DNA of 64,000 bases, taken from positions 2,790,001 through 2,854,000 of the forward strand of contig OZ244626.1 in NCBI GenBank assembly GCA_965218495.1. The letters are read 5' to 3'. The notes under the pieces were generated by a model. It saw nothing but the letters and a program-made list of their open reading frames with translations. It ran no database searches and was not told where the DNA came from. Positions 19,993 to 27,178 of this stretch are shown piece by piece (positions within the stretch are counted from its first letter, which is position 1; each line of letters begins with the position of its first letter). The stretch is from G965218495 sp965218495 (lineage in GTDB: Bacteria; Bacteroidota; Rhodothermia; Rhodothermales; Bin80). Made by a program: the position numbers and the translations under genes.

Positions 19993-20109
19993 CGGGACCC
20001 AGAGTCGAACAAGCACACCTACGAGCTCTTCCTGCAGTGTGAGGCCGAGGGATTGCACATTTTCAAGTTGGGTTTCGGCGGCTTCTGCCGAGAAGGGCCC
20101 TTAAAGTAA
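19993..20109 (+). other. In-frame continuation of the restriction subunit after a TAG stop
   Basis: Reading on in the Res frame past TAG 19990-19992 gives 38 sense codons to TAA 20107-20109 (RDPESNKHTYELFLQCEAEG and onward). Their composition is that of a real protein. It may be the original C-terminus cut off by a nonsense mutation, or the start of another lost gene. Confidence 0.45.
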
Positions 20110-20132
20110 ATATCTTCGCTCTTCCCCTAATT

Positions 20133-20713
20133 AGTGCCTGTCCGAAAACACTATAAGTCTTTACACAACAAAGAGTTATATCTACCACTTGGCGATGAAT
20201 CTGAGGGACGTATAGCCGATTTGGGCGTTTAAGGGCGCAATACGGATCACATTCGCCACCAATGCCATGCGCAAGGTTGTTCCAGAGTACTGTGCACTCG
20301 ACAGTACGCCGATCGAGGAGATGGTCATAGACCCGAGAATGCGCGACGACATGAGTGCGGTGCTCAAGGGTCTGCAGAGCGTCTACTGCAAGGCGGAATC
20401 GCGTGCGGCCTTGTTCACGATTCTCAAGACGCACTTTCAGCCGGGTGCGCACAGAGACGTCGGGCGACCGGGCATGGACCTATGGCGCGTCATCGTGTTT
20501 GCCATTGTGAATCAGTGCCTGGATCTGACCTACGATGCTTTGTTGTACCGGGCGAACAATGATCTTTTGCTGCGGGAGCTCTTGGGGCATGGCGAGGCTG
20601 GGTATGATGCGCAGAAGTACAGCAGACAGCGACTGGTGGACAACGTGCAGCTTTTTACGCCGGAGCTGATCCTGGAGGTGATCCATCTGATCGTGCGGAA
20701 AGGCACGAGGTGA
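20133..20713 (+). mobile_element. Truncated ISNCY-type insertion sequence (left part only)
   Basis: The stretch begins with AGTGCCTGTCCGAAAA at 20133, closely similar to the left inverted repeat of the full element at 20811. It carries the first 148 codons of a transposase and then stops near 20713. No right inverted repeat is seen before the next element, so the right two-thirds are deleted. It is a diverged relative, not an identical copy. Confidence 0.75.
20267..20713 (+). pseudogene. N-terminal fragment of an ISNCY-family transposase
   Basis: 148 residues that align with the N-terminus of the intact transposase downstream: TPIEEMVIDPRMRDDMSAVL compares with TPIGEISFDARSRDDIPAVL, then GRPGMDLWRVIVFAIVNQ and LLRELLGHGEAGYDAQKYS. 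The frame ends at a TGA right after HLIVRKGTR, where the family continues into the first catalytic Asp region. All DDE catalytic residues are therefore missing and the product cannot be active. Confidence 0.82.
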
Positions 20714-20810
20714 CCAGAAAAGGGCTCTACCCCCTCTGCTGTAGAAAGGGCCGGGTCAAGGGGGCGGTGATATGTGTGCGGTAAAGTCACATGATCTTCA
20801 TGAGCTAGCT

Positions 20811-20830
20811 AGTGCTTGCCCGAAAAATGC
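20811..20830 (+). repeat. Left terminal inverted repeat of the ISNCY element
   Basis: The 20 bases starting AGTGCTTGCCCGAAAAA pair with the right end at 22701-22720 (reverse complement AGTGATTGCCCGAAAAA), two mismatches in 20. Confidence 0.85.
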
Positions 20831-21053
20831 CTGATCGGCTCTGCAGACCGGCAGTCTTGGGCGCATAGGGCGGATGTACGGGCGCGTGCGGCGGAAAATC
20901 GGGCATTTTGGAGTGTCGAGCGGCTGTTATCGGGGCAGTTTCCCCAACGGCTGCCTGCGTTGTTTTAGCGAATGTTGCGCCGTTTTCCGATCTTAGTACC
21001 GTTATTGGCGTGATTAGTACGCTTCTGCCCCAACATTCGCCCGATTTACTGCC

Positions 21054-22478
21054 ATGCGCGCGATCTTCGAGTCACAGTTTGAGCTTGGGCACACGCCCAT
21101 TGGAGAGATCAGCTTTGACGCTCGGTCCAGAGACGATATTCCGGCCGTACTCCGTGGACTGCAGGACATCTTCACGCACCGCGAGACCCGCGAGCGGGTG
21201 TTCGCGATTCTGCGGGAGCAGTTAGGCGCGAAGGTCAATTTGCGGCGTGGTCGCCCCGGGCTGTGTCTGTGGCGGATCTTCGTGCTGGGCACGCTGCAGA
21301 AGGCGCTTGACTGCGACTTCGACCGTCTGGTGGAATTGGCGAACTTTCACACGGCGTTGCGCCAGATGCTGGGGCATGCAGATTTTGGAGATAAGCACCA
21401 GTATCGCCTGCAGACCGTTATTGACAACGTGCGTCTGCTTACCGAGGAGGCGCTGCAGCAGATCAATGCGGTGGTGGTGGCCCGTGGGCATCAGCTGTTG
21501 AAGCACAGAAACTCGGATCCGCTTCACTGCCGGGCCGACTCAGCGGTTGCGAAGACCCATGTGGAGTGGCCCACCGATGTCCGTTTGCTGTGGGATGCGC
21601 TGCGCCGTCTGATCAGGAAGCTGGCGCGTCTTTGCCAGCAGCATGCGATAGCGGGCTGGCGCAAGTCGCAGGCCTGGATCAAGAAAATGGAGCGCGCCTT
21701 TTATCGCGTGCGCACTTCCCGGCAGTGGCGTAGTACGTCGAAAGTGGCAAACTACCTGGCACTTTGCCGCACTATCGTGTCGAAGGCAGCGGCCACGCAG
21801 GCGATATTGAGGCAAAACGATGTTGAAAGCGCGGAGGTGTCGTGGTATTTGCGGACTGCGGACAAGCTGATAGACCAGGTATTGCGCCGTTTGATCAAGG
21901 GCGAGAAGATTCCGCACGGCCAGAAGCTCTTCTCCGTGCATGAGCCCCACACGCGCTGGATCGACAAAGGGAAGGCGGGCGTGATGGCAGAGTTGGGGGT
22001 ACCGGTGTGCGTGCTGGAGGATCAGCACCAATTCATTCTGCGCCACTACGTGCAACACGAAGGTGGCGACCAGGACATGATCGTACCATTCCTTGCAGAG
22101 GCGAAGCGGCGCTACCCGGCGCTGGCATCATGCAGCATGGACAAGGGGTTTTACACGCCAGAGAATCGCGAGCAGCTTGACAAGTTGTTGGACCTGAACG
22201 TGATGCCCCGGAAGGGGCGGCACCGTAAAGCGGACCGCGAACGGGAGACCCATCCGGACTTCGTGGCAGCCCGGCGTCAACACCCGGCCGTAGAGTCGGC
22301 GATCAATAACCTCCATCACCGGGGCATGTCACTAGTGCGCACCCACGGCAAGGCTGGCTTCGACAGGACGCTGGCGCTGGTAGTGGTGGCCACCAATGTG
22401 CACCGCATAGGTCAGGTCCTGAAGCAGAAGGAAGCGCGCCGACGAAAGTGGCACCAGGCACGCAGTAGGGCGCAGTAA
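21054..22478 (+). CDS. ISNCY-family DDE transposase
   Basis: 474 residues. The N-terminal region has SRDDIPAVLRGLQDIF and GRPGLCLWRIFVLGTLQKAL, with a helix-turn-helix-like TALRQMLGHADFGDKHQY, typical of ISNCY transposases. Candidate catalytic acids are Asp162 in CRADS, Asp363 in CSMDKGFY and Glu414 in HPAVESAINNL, giving a DDE triad in an RNase-H-like fold. The tail is basic (RRRKWHQARSRAQ). It is the only gene of the element and fills most of it; no frameshift or stop interrupts it. Confidence 0.92.
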   Translation: MRAIFESQFELGHTPIGEISFDARSRDDIPAVLRGLQDIFTHRETRERVFAILREQLGAKVNLRRGRPGLCLWRIFVLGTLQKALDCDFDRLVELANFHTALRQMLGHADFGDKHQYRLQTVIDNVRLLTEEALQQINAVVVARGHQLLKHRNSDPLHCRADSAVAKTHVEWPTDVRLLWDALRRLIRKLARLCQQHAIAGWRKSQAWIKKMERAFYRVRTSRQWRSTSKVANYLALCRTIVSKAAATQAILRQNDVESAEVSWYLRTADKLIDQVLRRLIKGEKIPHGQKLFSVHEPHTRWIDKGKAGVMAELGVPVCVLEDQHQFILRHYVQHEGGDQDMIVPFLAEAKRRYPALASCSMDKGFYTPENREQLDKLLDLNVMPRKGRHRKADRERETHPDFVAARRQHPAVESAINNLHHRGMSLVRTHGKAGFDRTLALVVVATNVHRIGQVLKQKEARRRKWHQARSRAQ

Positions 22479-22700
22479 GGCCCTACCAGCGCCGCCACGG
22501 AAGCAAGCCAGACTCCTTGCAATGGGGAGAGCGCAAACCTATATCCTCTTTGTAGTGCAATGGCATAAAAAGCTGGCTGAAGGCCACGGATTTGTGCCGA
22601 ATCCACTCATATTCGGGGGCTGCACACCTTGCGTACACCCCTGACCGCGACTACAGGCTTACCGCCCACCCCCAATCTGCCGGCATATTGCTCCCAATAG

Positions 22701-22720
22701 GCCTTTTTCGGGCAATCACT
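22701..22720 (-). repeat. Right terminal inverted repeat of the ISNCY element
   Basis: Inverted partner of 20811-20830, followed directly by AGCT, the same four bases that precede the left end. Confidence 0.85.
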
Positions 22721-22923
22721 AGCTATGGGAAAAGGGGCGCTGGCATCTTCGACGGCTTACCAGTCTGTTGTCCGCGTGCTAAGCCAGCAGTGCTGGCCGT
22801 AACGCATGATATTGAATTCGTCGGGAGCTACCATAATCTTATATCGCGCGCTCACCACAGGGGCTATCGCAAAGAGCGGGCATGGATTCTCCATCCGTGC
22901 TCAGGGCCCCTTTTCCCATAGCT
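22721..22923. repeat. 203-bp segment bounded by perfect 18-bp inverted repeats
   Basis: AGCTATGGGAAAAGGGGC at 22721-22738 is exactly the reverse complement of 22906-22923. The left copy starts at the right edge of the ISNCY element and the right copy ends 25 bases from the stop of the IS110 transposase remnant. The 167 bases between carry no gene. It may be a small non-autonomous (MITE-like) element or a remnant of one. Confidence 0.6.
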
Positions 22924-22948
22924 TTTCGCGGAAGTGTTTCAGGCATGC

Positions 22949-24090
22949 TTAGGCCGCAAGGGCCACCGGTGTCGGTGGCACCGTCTGCAGGGCTTCCCAG
23001 AGAAAACCCACGAGTTCGCGCGCAAGGGCCACGATGGCTTTCATGGGCGCTTTGCGCTGAATCAGGCCGCGGTATCGTTGGTGCAGTCTCCGCTGGGCCT
23101 TCCAGCTGATGGTACCACATCTGCGGCGCAGTGGCGTTGACGCTGGTGCAGCGCCAGGCTACGCCGGGGCAGGTGGGTGTATTTCCAGGCCGCAGAGACC
23201 AGAGCCGTGCGGGCATGGGTGTTACCGGCCTTGGTGATCTAGCCGTGCCGGGTGCGGTGGCCCGAGGAATGCTCCGCGGGCACTAGTCCCAGATACGCCA
23301 TCAGTGCCTTCGGGTGTGCAAAACGCCGAATGCCACCGATTTCGCAAGTCAACTGCATCGCCGTAAACAGCCCGATGCCCCGGAAGCCTTGCAACACCTG
23401 CACCATGCGCTGATAGCGTGCCTTCTGCGCTTCTTCTTCGATCTGTTGCTCAACCTCCCGAATCTGGGCTTCGAGCATATGGCGCTGGCTCAAAAGGCTC
23501 TGCAGCGTGAACGCATCGACGGGGTCAAGCACAAGGCCTTCCAGCCACCTCCAGGATTTCTGAGTCCAGTTGCTGCCCGTCCGGTACACATGCCCGCGGC
23601 CTTGCAACAAGAGCACGGCGCGCTGTTTGGTGCGGCTCAGATCTTCGACCAGGGCGACCCGACGGCGCACCAGCGAACGGGTGGCGATGAACGACGGGTC
23701 AGGGATGTGAATTGCCGTCAGTAGGCCCGCCGCGTAGTAGCGGGCCAACTTGTCTGCGTCACGACGGTCCGTCTTGACACGATCACCGGCACGCCGTGGA
23801 ATCGACTAGGGCGCAATGACCGCACAGGAGACTCCGTCGTCAGTGAGCGTTTTGTAGAGCGTGTAGCCACACGAGGACGCTTCGTAACAACACCGGGGTT
23901 CGCCAAAGGAACCACGAATACGGGCCATAAGCTTACGCAGCTTGGACCTGTCATCGCTGGGCAGCTCCACTTCCAGACATACCGTCTTGGAGGCCGGATC
24001 AAATACGCACGCCGCGATCGTATCTCTATGAACGTCCAGCCCTACGAAGACCGACTTCTGGGTAGGGATGGTACTAATGGTGGGGTTCAT
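22949..24090 (-). pseudogene. IS110-family transposase, broken by two TAG stops and a frameshift
   Basis: The N-terminal DEDD (RuvC-like) domain starts MNPTISTIPTQKSVFVGLDV and includes CCYEAS and KTDRRDADKLARYYA. The C-terminal transposase-20 domain has LQGFRGIGLFTAMQL, AHPKALMAYLGLVPAEHSSG and ITKAGNTHARTAL. A TAG at 23806-23808 interrupts after CAVIAP, and a second at 23239-23241 falls before ITKAGN. A frameshift near 23120-23130 is needed to reach the natural end (ELVGFLWEALQTV and the TAA at 22949). The element is therefore dead unless supplied in trans. IS110 elements lack obvious inverted repeats, so its ends cannot be set. Confidence 0.87.
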
Positions 24091-24219
24091 AGGATTGCAA
24101 GGTCTATAGAGAAGGATGAAGTCCAAGCGCCTGCGCCTCGCAGCCAAAATAGCCCCTCCCCTGGCCCTCCCCGGCCCTTACTATAATATCTTTTCGTATA
24201 CAAACGGCACCAGGATGCG

Positions 24220-25377
24220 CTACTGTTCTTCCGCTCTGCGAAAGGCGTCGCGCTCAAGGCTGAAGTGGACCGAAATCCGGTGCGAAAAGCCCAGCTCTGC
24301 AGAGAGGCCACCAAAGTCGCCGAAGCCGTAGTCTACCCTGAAGTCTGACACGCGCAGCCCGGCGCCTACTGAGGGGACAATGTCCAGGCCGTAGGACTCG
24401 CTGCTGCTGATGCGGCTAAGGCCCGCGCGTAGCGCGACCACATCCCGAAAGCTGAATTCGACGCCGGCGCGCGGGTGCAGTGACATAGCTCCGACGTTAA
24501 ATGCGTTGGCCTGCTGCCCGTCAAAGGCCATGTCCAGGTCCATGCCGACGGTAACTGCACTGTTGAGGCCCACCGGCAGGATCAGTCCACTGCCAAGGCG
24601 CGCCACCGGCAGGACCAGAAACGTCTCCCCCGTCGGCAGCTCCTGCGCGAAGACCCCTTCAAAGGTGTACGCCGCACCCGTGTTGGGATTGGTGCCCTCA
24701 ACCGCGAACGCGGAAGCGTTGACGCTCCAGCTCTGCAGCATCGTGCTCGCGTCCTGCAGCTGGAGCCCAAGGAGGTAGCGCTTGCCGCGGCGCTGCACAC
24801 CAACGTCAAAGCTGTACCCCCAGGCATCGGCGAAGTCGCCAATCGAGCGGCGGATTATCTTGGCCGACACGCCGACATAATATTTGCGGTGCAGGCGGCG
24901 GGCGTAGCTTACAAAGAACGCCATGTCCGCAGCAGAAAAGGTAGTGATGTGCGATTCCGGGTTCGGCTTGGGCTGATTACGCTCGGCATCCCACGCATTT
25001 AGCGTGTTCTTGATGTCGTTGACGCCACTTCGAAAGAAGCTTAGCCCCACCGTACTCGTGGCGTTGACCGGGTAGGCGACGCCCGCGTAGTCAAAGGACA
25101 CGATGCCGGCAAAGCGTTCGGCGTGCATGTACGCGAACTCCGGGTATACCGCCATCCCCAAACCAGCCGGATTCCAGTACCCGCTTCCCACATCTTTAGC
25201 CAAGGCAACATGGGCCCCGCCCATCGCAAGCGCGCGCGCACCGACGCCGCCGGCCAGAAAGTCCGCGCCATATTTCGCGACACGCTGCGCGGGTGAAGGC
25301 TGCGCCAGCGCAAAGCATAAAACACCTGCAGCGCAGCAGTGCATAAGAGCTTGGGAATTTGGTCGCATGGAGCGCAT
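24220..25377 (-). CDS. PorV/PorQ-like outer-membrane protein (T9SS-associated)
   Basis: 385 residues with a signal peptide ending near SPAQR. The mature part opens with the family hallmark GARALAMGGAHVALAKDV and GSGYWNPAGLG, typical of PorV/PorQ and UPF0164 beta-barrels related to FadL. The remainder alternates amphipathic strands and ends in an aromatic/charged strand (RISVHFSLERDAF). In Bacteroidota, PorV shuttles T9SS cargo to the attachment complex and PorQ has a related role; which one this is cannot be told. It fits the presence of T9SS cargo and a plug protein elsewhere in the window. ATG codons at 25377 and 25368 are both possible starts. Confidence 0.85.
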   Translation of the reverse strand: MRSMRPNSQALMHCCAAGVLCFALAQPSPAQRVAKYGADFLAGGVGARALAMGGAHVALAKDVGSGYWNPAGLGMAVYPEFAYMHAERFAGIVSFDYAGVAYPVNATSTVGLSFFRSGVNDIKNTLNAWDAERNQPKPNPESHITTFSAADMAFFVSYARRLHRKYYVGVSAKIIRRSIGDFADAWGYSFDVGVQRRGKRYLLGLQLQDASTMLQSWSVNASAFAVEGTNPNTGAAYTFEGVFAQELPTGETFLVLPVARLGSGLILPVGLNSAVTVGMDLDMAFDGQQANAFNVGAMSLHPRAGVEFSFRDVVALRAGLSRISSSESYGLDIVPSVGAGLRVSDFRVDYGFGDFGGLSAELGFSHRISVHFSLERDAFRRAEEQ

Positions 25378-25439
25378 CCATTGAGGTGATCCGAAACTAG
25401 GTACACGCCCCAGCCTTGGTGGACATAAGCGAGCCCCCG

Positions 25440-26510
25440 CTATGGCAGCTGCGCCGTGCGCAAGTAGGCCACCAGGTTTAGCACATCCTGATCGCTTAGG
25501 GGCCCAAACAATCCCTCGGGCATCAGCGACATATTCGATTCTTCCAGCGACTGGATGTCGCTTCTGGTGAGTACCACCGCGGGCTGCCCCACCAGCCGCA
25601 TCGTAACAAGACGCTCCGTTTCCGAAGCAATGCTTCCAATATGCGTGCGGCCGTCCCGCATAGTAACGATCACCATCCGGTAATCGTCTTGGATTTCTTC
25701 ACCTGGGCTAAGCACGTTGCTAAGCACATAGTCCAAATTCGTGCGATTGGAGCCGGTGAGGTCGGGTCCGACCAGCCCGCCTTCCCCATACATCTGGTGA
25801 CATGCGCCACAGGCAGTCGCAAACACTCGTCGCCCCTCACCAGCATTGGCCTGACTCACTGCCTGCGGCGTAAGCAGCTCGCGGTAACGTGCATCAAGCG
25901 CATCTTTGTCTCCGGCGCGCTGGTCAATGGGCCCCCATACCTCTACGAACCCACTTCCGACCACGCGCCTGAGCTGTCGCGCCACATGCGGCGGCACGTC
26001 CTCACGCGGAATCTGGCCCGACTGAATCGCCTCGGTGAGCATCCAGCCATATCGGGGTCTGGAAGCCAGCGCCTGAATCGCCTCGGTCTTTTCCTGTGCA
26101 TTCAGCGCAGCGTATGTGGAGAGGAGTTGCTTGCCCAGCGGCGGGTGATCAAAAGCCGCGACTGCGCGGATGGCATCCAGTCGCAGGGCGCTTTCGCCCA
26201 AAAGGCGCGGCAGCGCCTCGCGCAGCTCATCCCGCTGACTGATTGCCAGACGCTGCAAAGCAACCCGGCGTTCTTCCAGGTCGCTTTCCGCCTGCAGTAG
26301 CGTCGCCAACATCGCCTGCGCCGCCTCTGCATCGCTGAAGCTCTGCGTGACCTGCTTCGCGAGCGATTCTGCGTGCCGGTCCCGCGCCAGCGAAGCGGCG
26401 ACCGTGGCCCACCCGTTGGGCTGAGACACATCACGCCGGCCCTCAAGCCCCGCGAGCATACCTTGGAGCAGCGGTACCCTCTCCTTACGCATGGGCAAGA
26501 GCGCATGCAC
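25440..26510 (-). CDS. PVC-type cytochrome protein, exon 2 (HEAT repeats and cytochrome c domain)
   Basis: This is the 3' half of the gene that starts at 29920. From 26510 it reads VHALLPMRKERVPLLQGMLA, then helical HEAT-like repeats, then a cytochrome c domain with CGACH (RRVFATACGACHQMYGEGG), VGPDLTGSNR and VLSPGEEIQDDY, ending in a YLRTAQLP tail. The frame is open upstream to 27131, but between 26511 and 27131 it translates to Arg/Gly/Pro-rich sequence that is intron, not protein. Joined after residue 914 of exon 1 it gives a 1270-residue protein whose helical repeats continue without a gap. Without splicing it would have no start or signal peptide of its own. Confidence 0.85.
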   Translation of the reverse strand: MHALLPMRKERVPLLQGMLAGLEGRRDVSQPNGWATVAASLARDRHAESLAKQVTQSFSDAEAAQAMLATLLQAESDLEERRVALQRLAISQRDELREALPRLLGESALRLDAIRAVAAFDHPPLGKQLLSTYAALNAQEKTEAIQALASRPRYGWMLTEAIQSGQIPREDVPPHVARQLRRVVGSGFVEVWGPIDQRAGDKDALDARYRELLTPQAVSQANAGEGRRVFATACGACHQMYGEGGLVGPDLTGSNRTNLDYVLSNVLSPGEEIQDDYRMVIVTMRDGRTHIGSIASETERLVTMRLVGQPAVVLTRSDIQSLEESNMSLMPEGLFGPLSDQDVLNLVAYLRTAQLP

Positions 26511-27178
26511 ATCCCGGTAGCCCCCAGGTTTCCCCGGGGGCCCCGGACAGATCCGGACGTGCGCGCTAACGCATCCGGCTCCTCCCTTGGGTCGCGCTGC
26601 CGCGCATGACGTTAGCAGGTCGGCAAGCCGACCCGCAGCCGTAACCGATTCATCCCTGGGACGCGCAAAATCCGGCACTGAGTCCGGTACGTGTGGGACT
26701 GCACGATTTCCCCTTGGGTGCGACGCTTCGCTCCACTGACTCCGCCACGAGGGCACCCCCGCTTTGTTCGTCGGCTTCACAGCTACGTATCGTCGCATCT
26801 GACTTCTCCTTGCCGTACGTCCTCCGCTCGGCTCTCGCCTTGGCTTTGGCGGCCCCGCCCGTAGCGCTGGGCAACAAGAAGATCTCCCAGGTCCCAGCAG
26901 GATATGTACATGCGTCCATGGGGTCCCGGACACCGTGGGCCTGTCCGCCGTCTCACCATAGCGATGACGGACATGTTGCCTTCGACCGAGCTGAAAGCCT
27001 CGGCGACCCAGATTACATGTTTTTCGGTGCTCAATAACCCTGGCCACACGCACCGCTACCGACGCTTCGCGCCCACCCTCACGGGTGGCCACGCACGGCT
27101 CGCGGAGATATGTACCTGGTTTCAGTTTCATAACACGGGACTTTCACCCGCTATATCCTGCCAGTTAGCCTGGCGCAC
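26511..27178 (-). ncRNA. ORF-less group II intron (668 nt) inside the cytochrome gene
   Basis: On the minus strand the segment starts GTGCGCCAGGCTAAC, matching the group II 5' consensus GUGYG. It continues with domain I-like stretches (AGCGGGTGAAAGTCC, GCGAGCCGTGCGTGG). Near the 3' end lies a 32-nt domain V-like hairpin (26550-26581), then a domain VI-like hairpin with a 9-bp stem and GAAA loop. An A sits eight bases from the end (26518), the usual branch-point position, and the element ends in AT. Removing 26511-27178 joins exon codons ...MDLL to VHALL in phase 0. No reverse transcriptase is encoded, so it would need help in trans. Domain V lacks the GNRA loop and the usual G-U wobble, which may mean it is weak or decaying. 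Confidence 0.85.
26550..26581 (-). other. Domain V-like catalytic hairpin of the group II intron
   Basis: Reads GAGCCGGATGCG, a short loop, then CGCACGTCCGGATC on the minus strand. The catalytic AGC triad is at 26580-26578, and the CG bulge is followed by TCCGG. It is two bases shorter than the common 34-nt form and has a G-A mismatch where G-U is usual. Confidence 0.75.

Larger units (their letters stand above)
20811..22720 (+). mobile_element. Complete ISNCY-type insertion sequence, 1910 bp
   Basis: The element is bounded by imperfect 20-bp terminal inverted repeats at 20811-20830 and 22701-22720, 18 of 20 bases matching. It is flanked on both sides by AGCT (20807-20810 and 22721-22724), which reads as a 4-bp target duplication. 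It contains one full transposase gene (21054-22478). Everything needed for transposition appears intact, so it may still be mobile. The short duplication could be chance because AGCT is palindromic. Confidence 0.85.

Noticed and set aside
25440..27131. A single 563-codon gene starting at 27131
   Set aside because: The first 207 codons fall inside the group II intron and translate to Arg/Gly/Pro-rich sequence; only 25440-26510 is protein-coding.
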